A stretch of 64,000 nt of DNA from Lithodes maja (lineage: Eukaryota > Arthropoda > Malacostraca > Decapoda > Lithodidae). Below, one piece after another: positions 55,565 through 64,000 of this stretch. Numbering within the stretch: the stretch's first letter is position 1; each line of letters opens with the position of its first letter. The notes below the pieces were generated by a model. The model had not been told where the DNA came from and made no database searches. It saw nothing but the letters and a program-made list of their open reading frames with translations. The stretch spans positions 151,757 through 215,756 of the forward strand of contig JBAKBP010000192.1 in assembly GCA_037953745.1 (NCBI GenBank), written 5' to 3'. The translations under genes were made by a program, and so were the position numbers.

Positions 55565-58500
55565 GCCCCTGGGCCATGCAAAATCTCAGTCCTCTACCTC
55601 CCCTCCTTCCCCACTTTCCTCCTCTCCTTCAGTTATCACCTATTTTCCCTATTATTCCCTTATTCTGAGGTATATTTTCGTGCTAACATTAGCGAGTTGC
55701 AAGCAGGGTGTTGTAATCACTGATGGCAAGCGAGTGCAAGAGAGAGAGAGAGAGTATCGATCGACTGTGTCTCAGTGGCCTTGGGGGAAATTGGCGGGAA
55801 AGCAGTTTGCCTCACCCATACATTATACAACTCGCGGGCTATATCTCCGATTTTGACCATCCAAACGCTGTTTTCACTCGTTTTATTGTTGTTTCAGGTT
55901 AATACCTTTATAATCAACCCATAATAGGCGCATATGGATAATTATTAATGCTATTAATGGTACAATGAATATTTTAGTGACGGAAACACCTCAAATACGT
56001 CAGCACAGGGGGACGTTTCCAATTACCCCCATGCGCACTTGTTAGGTTAAGTTACTTTAACCATTCTCCATGGTCAGAGTGATGTGACTGCTTACCTAAG
56101 TGACCAATACTGACCTAAAACCCATCTTAAAACGTGAGAATCCAGTTCCACGGCGTCCGGCGACTAACGCCGGGCAACAAGTAATCAGCTCCATGCTAAC
56201 TCTAGAGATAGTTTTAGATGAGTCTTCGACTACGCCGATTTTCCGGTGGAAGAAAACCTCCCTTTCCTCCACCGGGATATCGTTCGATTGCGCCAGACTC
56301 CGTACATGTTTATTGGATTGTTGACTTCGCCGGGCCTGCCGGAATGTTGAATTAGGGAACGGTGCATTATTCGCCCAACGAAAAATACCTCGCCCAGAAA
56401 AGTACAACTTTTTGATCCAATAAAAACGAATTCACACCCAACATGTTCCAGACTTAATGAAAGCTGAATTCTACATACTCTAGGTAACCACAAGATTTTA
56501 AACATAGCAAAATGAACGGGGATCAGGAGGGCCCAGAGGCAAGTCGAACAAAGCACCAGACTGATAATTTCTTGCCCGACGGCCACCAAAACCTAGGCAA
56601 CGTGGTTGAACATGCATAATTATGATACAAGCATATTATTACATAAAAATAATACATCCTAGCCATAAAATAACACCTACGAAGAGGCCTAGAAACTAAC
56701 AGGGGCAGTAATTGACATCAGGTGATTATGACCTGGTACACTTACCGTCCTAGAAAAACTAGGTACTCCTTCCCCTCACATGAAGAACAGGAACGTAGGC
56801 GAAAAGCGTCATGACCTGTAGCCAAACTTCTTCACTAGTGAAGAGAATTTGAAATGCACAAGGTTCTCCACGAAGAGATCATAACCGCTGAACCCACCCA
56901 ATTGGGTAGCCGAACAGCGGGCCCCACAAAGCTAACAAGAAGCCTCATGCCTAAACTAGCTATTAGACATAACACAGGGGAAAAAGTCATAACAAAGCAG
57001 CACATGGGATCCTTGCTTTATCACAGGGAAGGTCTCCTGAGCAGAAGTTAATAACAATAAACCCACGAAAACACTCTGAAGGCGTCTCACAGGATGGTGC
57101 ACATATCCTATCTAGTCTGAAAACTACCCTAGCTCATCAAAGAACAAGCACAAATGTACAAAATGACTCACAAGTCCGGAGGTAGGGTGAAGAATAAAGA
57201 GAGGAGGAGGCACACTTCCGTACTGAAAGACGCCTAGGAGCGAGAAGAACGATGCACCGATTTGGACGCTAGAGGATGCGGCTATAGAACATTAGACTGA
57301 CGGGAAGTGCAGTGTTGATAGATCAAGTTTATTCTTTTATTTTTTATTTTTACCATATTTTTTATCGTTTGTTTTCAGTAGTGGCATCCACAATCATACA
57401 AGGACGAGTCTGTGAGTGTTTTGAGGGTTCGCTCACGATGATATGGTTCATTTCTATGTTTGAGCTCCTAGGCGGGACATTTGAAATGGCTCGCCATAGG
57501 TTCAAAGAGAGGCCATAACTTTGTTAAGGCATTTCATCAATGATGGAGGGGCCATTAATAAATAATACAGTACATTGTTAAGGCTCCAATTTCCATACAG
57601 CTCAGAATTCACAAGTAGTCAATATTGTGTCCATCAATAGTCACTAACAATCAATCCTGACTCTCTGATGATACAGAGAAGAGTGTCGCTAGGGAAATGT
57701 TAGAGGTTGACGTGTCAGTAAACTTCAACAGACAAAGTGAGATATATACACTGGTTACGAAGGCGAGCGGAGGTGACAAAATGTTCCCGAGGGCTTGTAT
57801 AGCACAGTACAATCATAAGCACAATAAAGTTACACCCATGTGAATCGCTGAACCATAAAGGCAGCCTGTTCACTGAATTGTTTTCCTTGTGTTCGATACT
57901 GATTCTAATGCTTGCAGAGCTATTAGTTCTGACATTTGTAGACTACTGTTGCCACGATATGAGCCTGGTCCATGAACTGAGAATGTGCAGTGAGAAAAAA
58001 TGCTCTAACACATAACTATAACTTTATATTGAATATACTTTCTCATGCATAATGTAACTAGGTTGGTAGAAATATGCAAGATCAAACGTTCAAATTAATA
58101 CAATGTTTATACCCCTTGTGCTGATCAAATCAAGAGAGTTGTCCACATAATTTATGCAAAGTTCATGTGTTTACCAACTTTTCAATCGTTTGAAAAAGGA
58201 CTACACTAAGATAACCTTGAGACAGTGAATATTGGTTGAGGAATAGACTGACTCTGGACTTTAAAGGAATTATTATGCTAGGATATTTCTGGTCTTTTGG
58301 GATATCACTCAACGGGAAGAAGTACAAGGAAGTGGTTTACAAGTACGAGTAAACACGAGAAAATACAGTTTTACTAATAGTACAACACAGTGTTATATTC
58401 ACTAGAGGGAAAAACACAAGCAAATCACATACAATATTAAATACATAACAATGTACAAGCAACAGAATAACATATACGAGTAATTAGTAGTGAAATATAC

Positions 58501-58639
58501 CTGGGGTCTACAAGTGGTCTGGGCACCACCTGAACAAGCTTACTCTAACACGTGTCCAGCCTTAATTATTGAAAGGATACAACATGTGAATGAATAGGTT
58601 ATTCATACACTTACAATTATTTACTAAATAATAGTTACC
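55564..58639. other. 3 kb without a recognisable gene
   Basis: It contains a (GA)n tract near 55740-55755 and a fragment of the palindromic MITE end at 57528-57556 (TCATCAATGATGGAGGGGCC). Short open frames on both strands have no recognisable domains. Confidence 0.5.
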
Positions 58640-58874
58640 TTAACCCTTTCACGCATTTATGACGCAGAGGTTGCCAGATTAGCAATAAGAAATAGAGTTC
58701 TCTCACTCTTATAATTACCTCTCCAAAATTAGTTTTCTGCCCACAGCTAACTCAAAGACAACTACAGAGGTTGAAGTAACTAAATTAAAGGTTTCTAAAT
58801 ACCCCTGATGGTAACAAAGGCTTTAAAGTATCCCCAATAGGCTCAAAATCGCGTCATATGTCTGAGAGGGTTAA
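58640..58874. mobile_element. TTAA-flanked MITE family M1, copy 1
   Basis: 235 bp between TTAA sites at 58640-58643 and 58871-58874. The ends are CCCTTTCACGCATTTATGACGC and, reversed, CCCTCTCAGACATATGACGCG, imperfect inverted repeats. Read in reverse it matches 61411-61644 along its whole length, including the ATAAGAGTGAGAGAACTC block. It is non-coding and piggyBac-like by its ends. Confidence 0.75.
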
Positions 58875-60524
58875 TGGATTACTACAGAGGGAAATGGTAA
58901 AATGGGTATTATACAGGTTTACTACTATTATAAAGGATCGCACTCTTTAGCTAGCTATAAACTTTAGATTAATCTCTAGTTCTTTACAGTTTTCTCTCTC
59001 GTCTCGACTCTGACTATAATCTATGTTTTTAGCACAGTCTGTCCTCTTAGACAGAGGTTTCTCTCTCAGGAATTATCATGCATGAGCACAAATTGTATGT
59101 TTCTCGGATCTTGTAATGATGAAGTTAACTAATTACATTATATACTCAAAGGCGTCGGCACAGAAGGGGTCCAATCGTGGTAAGTATAACATAAAATATA
59201 TTTAGGCAAGGATAGGGGATGTGCTGTGTTATCTGAAGGGTCGGTATTCGTTTAGTAAAGTAGGGACTCTATGAAACAGAGATAATTATATATTTATTCA
59301 AACATGATAGATTTTTGTTTTGTGTCAAGGACGGGGAAACAGAACTTCTGATATCTAGGTGAGGTGGAGTGGTTTCCCGGACGGCTTCTCTCTATGTGCG
59401 GGGGCCAGTGGTCTTCTCTCTTCCTTGTCCTGGGACTCGAAGGGGAAAGGTAACGGTCCGCAATCCCAAGGAGGTATCGGACAACTCCTAATAGCAGGCC
59501 GTGTAGAGGTGAATCTCAGGAATGAAAAGCTGCCCTGGTCAGTTGCACAAGTCACAACTCTAGCTTCGAGCATAGAACTATCCCTAGTATCAAACTTAGG
59601 AGGAGAACTAGTATCAAACATAGGTTGGGATCCAGTCGAGTGACCTGGATAGTTTTTTTCAAGCCTAGTGTGAGAGAAGAGTTTTCTCTCACTTTTTCTG
59701 CCATAGTCACAACTTTTCCTCGTAGGTAGGGATCTTCTCCTCCTAGGGTATTAATTAAGGGCATTGAGGGTGTCCCTTTCTCTTTGACGGTATTGATGAG
59801 AGAGTACCTAGGTGTGAATAGGGTGACTTGCCATGGTCTACCTGGTCGGAATGCTTCAAAAGTATGGTTCGTGGGTGGTTCATACGCCCTTTTACGCTCT
59901 CCCTTTTGTGTTATTATTGGTGGAGAATGCTGTTGTTTTATTTGATATAGGGATTGCTTATACTGCTGCTATTTCAACACTGGGCATAACACTTCCACTC
60001 TCTGTATGTAAGCCACGGCCCCGTGGCTGGATAGCATATAATTATTATTTCACAGATTGTTTGGCAAGTGGGGATCATGTGTTTTAACTGTTGTGTCCAG
60101 TGTATGGACCTGGTATCTTCTCTTCTCTTATAAATTTGTATTAATATTTAGGTGGATAGATATCTCTCACCTCGCAATCTGTTGGTTAGGTCCTGATAAC
60201 TTCTGATTCTTTTATTTTGTCCCGCTGACGTGATCCAGAACACATAACTAATTAACATGTTTGTGGCTGGTGGACAACAAATGAATGAGATATGGCATGG
60301 TGTGAACACTTTGGTGGCAGGCAAGCGAATGGTGATCTTTGATCTAGTGGGGTTCTTTCTGTTGATTTGTGCAGACGCAAGTGTAGCGTTAGTGGTGGAA
60401 GTAAAAGTTGATGTTGAGGTTGGCGCAGGATCTGTATTTGTAGCTGCGTTGAGGTCATTCCCTGGGCATGTTATAGGCTGAGTTGTGGTTGTTATTGAAG
60501 TTTTCTAATATGTGCCTGATGTTG
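58875..60524. other. 1.6 kb without a recognisable gene
   Basis: Both strands are open at 59355-59643, but neither frame shows a recognisable domain. No structural signal was identified. Confidence 0.45.
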
Positions 60525-60762
60525 TCGTAAATGGTAGAGCTTCAGAACTCAGTTCAGTCCCTTGGTGACATCCGTACAGCAATTTTTTGAGGCCGTGAGG
60601 GTGTGTCAAGATCTGAGGGTGTATCTTGTTAAGAAGCTGCCAGTGTAGATAGGTAGAAGGTTAATTTTGGCTGATGTATTTACAAAAATCTTGCCTCCAC
60701 AGATGCTTGGCGCACAGTAAATTGTTTGTTGGACTCTAACCGTACCACTGGGAACCATACCA

Positions 60763-62491
60763 TTGCTCAAACAAGGTATCATGGTGTTATGGTACCTAGA
60801 CGATTGGTTAATAGTAGCGAATTCCAAAATTACATACCTTCACAATGTACAACAAGTCATGTCTCATGTCACCACCCTGGGGTTCAAAGTGAACTTGGCT
60901 AAGTCCAACTTGAACCCTACAAGGGCCATCCAGTGGGTGGGTCTGCTTTGGGACACCGAATTACTTACTCTGAGTCAGAGTGCAGACAACCGTCAGAGAT
61001 TTCGCAAGAAACTCTTCCGGTTTCTCCATTCTCTGACCACTACGAACAGGATTTGGGAGTCTCTCGTCAGGTCACTCAACTGGATCAGGTTGACGGTTCC
61101 GTTAGGTCGTCTAAAGGTGAAAAGGCTTATTTTGGAGGGAAACAAGTGTTTTCCGTTGTTGCTGGCGGAAACACTATGGTGAATCCCGACATTAATTCAC
61201 AACCTGCTGGCGGCTTGGGTGAAGCCAGAAGTGTTACGCTCCTCTTTGACATGGACAACTCCTCCTCCGACAGTCTGGATCGACACAGATGCGTCAGGTA
61301 CCCTGGGATGGGTTTATCAGTCGAATCTGGGCCATCAAGGTCAGGGTCTATGGTCCAGGTACAATCAACTTCACATAAATGCCAAAGAGTTATTAGTCCC
61401 GCTGTTTTTCTTAACCCTCTCCGACATATGACGCGATTTTGTGCCGATTAGGGATACTTTAAAGCCTTTGTTACCATCAGGGTATTTAGAAACCTTTAGT
61501 TTAGTTACTTCAACCTCTGCAGTTGCCTTTGAGTTAGCTGTGGACAGAAAACTAATTTTGGAGAGGTAATTATAAGAGTGAGAGAACTCTATTTCTTATT
61601 GCTAATCTGCCAACCTCTGCGTCATATGAGTCTGAAGGGGTTAAAGGAGCACGGCTCAATGTTTGCGGGAAAGTCGTTAGCCTTCAGGATGGACAATCTG
61701 ACTGCAGTAACATGCATTCAGAAGCAAGGGACAGTGAGATCTCGAGTGTTTAAGGGTTGTCGGAAAAGATCTTTCGGCTAGCTGCAAGGCTAGAGATTTA
61801 TCTTCATGCAACATATCTTCCCTGCGTGGCAAATGTCTGGGCAGACGCTCTGTCTCGGAGACAATGCACTCTAGTAGAATGGTCTCTCAAGTAAACCGCC
61901 TTTCAAAAGATGATTGCAGAGCCATACCTTCCACAAGTGGACTTGTTCGAATCAGAGACAACCCACAAGTTGCCTCAGTTCCTCACACGCCGGAGTCAAA
62001 CCCCGGCGGGAGGACTGGACGCATTTCTGGTAGATTGGAACAAATGGAGCTCCATTTATCTGTTTCCACCTCCAGACGCATCCTTAATGTGCAGAGTACT
62101 TCAAAAACTACGCGATTATCGGGGCATGGTCTCGATGATTGCGCCGATGTGGCCAGCCCAAGTGTGGTACAACCAATTGAAGACGTGGTGCGAGAACCCG
62201 GTGTTGCTCTCGATCTCGTACTTCCATTTAGACACAATTGGAAACCTCAAGACCTCGCTTTTGCCTTGTGGATATTCAGAAGGCCAAGTGGTTGCCCGAA
62301 TTTGGCGAGAGCGTGACTCACAAGTTGATTAATCAGTAGGATATACTAAATCAACCCAAAGACAGTACCAATCACATTGGAAGGCGTTTACAACCTGGAT
62401 CGTAGAAACTGACCAAAAACAGTCCTCAGTGGCCTTGGTTTTTAATTATTTGAATTATCTTTTCGAAAGACGATCACTGTCTGTTGTTACA
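60763..62491 (+). pseudogene. pol: RT/RNase H/recombinase remnant of relic F
   Basis: RT begins at VLWYLDDWLIVANS (about 60785), keeping the Trp codon lost in element E. RNase H shows VWIDTDASGTLGW (about 61263), is cut after PLFFL by the MITE, and continues with KEHGSMFAGKSLAF after it. The last RNase H motif NVWADALSR is near 61830. A stop follows, then the C-terminal IYLFPPPDASL block (about 62055). Recombinase sequence (QRQYQSHWKAFTTWI, about 62355-62400) ends at SVVTL, exactly where the TTAA element begins. There are multiple frameshifts. Confidence 0.78.
61411..61644. mobile_element. TTAA-flanked MITE family M1, copy 2, inside DIRS relic F
   Basis: 234 bp between TTAA sites (61411-61414 and 61641-61644), with ends CCCTCTCCGACATATGACGCG and, reversed, CCCCTTCAGACTCATATGACG. 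Removing it together with one TTAA rejoins the RNase H reading of relic F to match element E, which defines its borders precisely. The orientation is opposite to copy 1. Confidence 0.8.
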
Positions 62492-62693
62492 TTAACCCTT
62501 AAATGGCGGTGCGCAACATAAGTCGAGTATAATAAATCTGGACTATCTGGCGGCGCGCGACATAGGTCGAGTTTGTATTTCCCGCCCTAATTTAAGTGGA
62601 AAGCAAAATCTAGCGGTCAGGCAGTGTACTACTAAGTCCCACCCACACATCCCCACCGCGTGAGCTTGGCTCAGTACCGCTCTAGCCGCCACA

Positions 62694-62991
62694 ATGGAGA
62701 GACAAGATTTGCCCGTGTTCGATTCGGTGCCCGGCCCCAGTACGTCGCGCCAGCCAAGGCGTAGGGCCCCGCTCTCAGCCGAGGAGTTAGTTCTGCTGAT
62801 GAACTCTTCAGCGGTATCGAGAATATCATTGAATGAAAGCATGGAAGGGCTTGGTGAGAGTGGGGGAAGTGAGGAGGAAGAAGAACTGGAAGATAACCCT
62901 GTCATCGGTTTTCACAGACGCCATAACTTGCGGGGCGAAGATGGCGAAGATAGTGACGAGGAGCTTGGTGAACACACTGGTGTGGGTGTTG
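62694..62991 (+). CDS. Candidate first exon of a piggyBac-like transposase
   Basis: An ATG in an almost ideal start context (GCCGCCACAATGG) opens a 99-codon frame ending at a strong donor (TTG|GTAAGT, GT at 62992). The peptide has a Ser/Arg-rich start, LSAEELVLLMNSS (about 28-40) and a strongly acidic region (SEEEEELED, EDGEDSDEELGE). Acidic, poorly conserved N-termini are usual in piggyBac transposases, but no catalytic DDD motif lies in the window. The identity rests on this plus the TTAA end. The frame goes on into the presumed intron to a stop at 63029. Confidence 0.45.
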
Positions 62992-63045
62992 GTAAGTACA
63001 ATGCACATTTATATTATTTGAGAGATTGATAGAGATTATATATAT

Positions 63046-63727
63046 TATATATATCGGTGTACAGTAGAATACATTCCTTACGCATGTGACTGAAATTGCT
63101 TGCAAGTTTGATTGCAAGCAATTGAAGATTGTGGTGTTGGTCTTCATATATTACGTTTCCATTCATTATCTTATTATAGGCGTAGGCTATATAATACATA
63201 TATATCGGTGTACAGTAGAATACATTCCTTACGCATGTGACTGAAATTGCTTGCAAGTTTGATTGCAAGCGATTGAAGATTGTGGTGTTGGTCTTCATAT
63301 ATTATGTTTCCATTCATTATCTTATTATAGGCGTAGGCTATATAATACATATATATCGGTGTACAGTAGAATACATTCCTTACGCATGTGACTGAAATTG
63401 CTTGCAAGTTTGATTGCAAGCGATTGAAGATTGTGGTGTTGGTCTTCATATATTACGTTTCCATTCATTATCTTATTATAGGCGTAGGCTATATAATACA
63501 TATATATCGGTGTACAGTAGAATACATTCCTTACGCATGTGACTGAAATTGCTTGCAAGTTTGATTGCAAGCGATTGAAGATTGTGGTGTTGGTCTTCAT
63601 ATGTTACGTTTCCATTCAATATTTCCTTACGCATGTGACTGAAATTGCTTGCAAGTTTTATTGCAAGCGATTGAAGATTGTGGTGTTGGTCTTCATATAT
63701 TACGTTTCCATTCATTTTATAGGCGTA
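63046..63727. repeat. 151-bp tandem repeat array
   Basis: CGGTGTACAG recurs at 63055, 63206, 63357 and 63508, an exact 151-bp period. Four units and a shortened fifth (from about 63610) are present with very few differences. Each unit holds an imperfect inverted pair, TTGCTTGCAA / TTGCAAGC. It lies just after the candidate splice donor. Confidence 0.93.
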
Positions 63728-64000
63728 TATCACGGTATAGGGTTGATTTCATAGTATAAAATCAACCCTACACCGTGATATATACGCCTATCAAATGATG
63801 GTATTGATATAATTATTTAGTGTTTGCGAGTTTTCATTCATTTGATAGGCGTATATCACGGTGTAGGGTTGATTTCATAGTATGAAATCAACCCTACACC
63901 GTGATATATACGCCTATCAAATGATGGTATTGATATAATTATTTAGTGTTTGCGAGTTTTCATTCATTTGATAGGCGTATATCACGGTGTAGGGTTGATT
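63717..64000. repeat. 126-bp repeats built around near-perfect palindromes
   Basis: Palindromes are centred near 63757 and 63881, and a third begins at 63962 and is cut by the window edge. Arms of about 40 bases (TTTGATAGGCGTATATCACG... against its complement) differ mainly by one extra AT. CATTCA plus arm recurs at 63835 and 63961, a 126-bp period. The array should form strong hairpins. Confidence 0.88.

Larger units (their letters stand above)
60525..62491 (+). mobile_element. DIRS-like relic F
   Basis: A short piece of the Gag-like block (QNSVQSLGDIRTAI, about 60545) is followed after a deletion by RT from just before YLDD (60790), then RNase H, and by the start of the tyrosine recombinase. 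It is interrupted by MITE M1 at 61411-61644. The recombinase breaks off at 62491, where a TTAA transposon begins. It belongs to the same family as DIRS element E. Confidence 0.8.
62492..64000 (+). mobile_element. 5' part of a putative autonomous TTAA (piggyBac-like) transposon
   Basis: It starts TTAACCCTTAAATGGCGG at 62492, splitting the recombinase of relic F. GGCGGTGCGCAACATAAGTC is followed some 45 bases later by a variant copy (GGCGGCGCGCGACATAGGTC), giving subterminal repeats. A candidate first exon, a donor site and repeat arrays follow. The right end is outside the window, so the extent is an assumption. Confidence 0.5.

Noticed and set aside
59355..59643. Gene with open frames on both strands
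   Set aside because: Neither frame shows a domain, start context or splice signal, and double-strand openness over 290 bases can arise by chance.
63046..64000. CRISPR array
   Set aside because: The repeats are 151 and 126 bp long with no unique spacers, and the context is eukaryotic.

Overview
The window is metazoan nuclear DNA made almost entirely of transposable elements. I found no convincing single-copy host gene, no rRNA and no functional tRNA gene. The mix of elements (jockey-like LINEs with poly-A tails, an RTE-like LINE with a TAGA tail, DIRS-like tyrosine-recombinase elements, several Ty3/gypsy elements, TTAA-flanked DNA transposons and a tRNA-derived SINE) fits an arthropod, most likely a decapod crustacean. 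That assignment is inference from element families, not from a marker gene.

Region 1 (1-22235) is a three-level nest of related LTR retrotransposons. All three have an unusual pol order, integrase before reverse transcriptase and RNase H, as in the Gmr1 group of Ty3/gypsy elements. The outermost element (G0) enters from the left window edge and its 3' LTR is split at 3145. Element A (3146-21110, + strand) sits in that LTR with a 4-bp GAGG duplication. Element B (6650-15888, - strand) sits in the gag gene of A with a 4-bp CCTG duplication. B has two 1808-bp LTRs with no difference I could see and one uninterrupted 1699-codon gag-pol frame, so it looks young and possibly active. The A LTRs differ at about 10 positions plus 3 indels. 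The A gag and pol are broken and its integrase core is deleted.

Region 2 (22236-31402) holds a 5'-truncated jockey-like LINE, a long stretch without recognisable genes, a (TA)n microsatellite, a TTAA-flanked MITE and a 5'-truncated RTE-like LINE ending in (TAGA)n.

Region 3 (31403-48493) is bracketed by two direct 573/574-bp LTR-like repeats. Inside, on the - strand, are a conventional Ty3/gypsy element (C) whose gag and pol are separated only by an in-frame UGA, a LINE (D) with two intact, tightly coupled ORFs, and a truncated jockey-like LINE (E).

Region 4 (48494-64000) holds a decayed DIRS-like element, two partial copies of a palindromic MITE, a tRNA-derived SINE, a second RTE-like fragment with an 8-bp target duplication, TTAA-flanked MITEs, and a second DIRS-like relic. 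One MITE interrupts that second relic. Its end is cut by what looks like the 5' part of an autonomous TTAA (piggyBac-like) transposon. The presumed first intron of that transposon carries 151-bp tandem repeats, followed by 126-bp palindromic repeats.

The genes do not form a host pathway. They are independent replicons layered by successive insertion, and the nesting gives a relative chronology: G0 before A before B, and DIRS relic F before the MITE and TTAA insertions into it.
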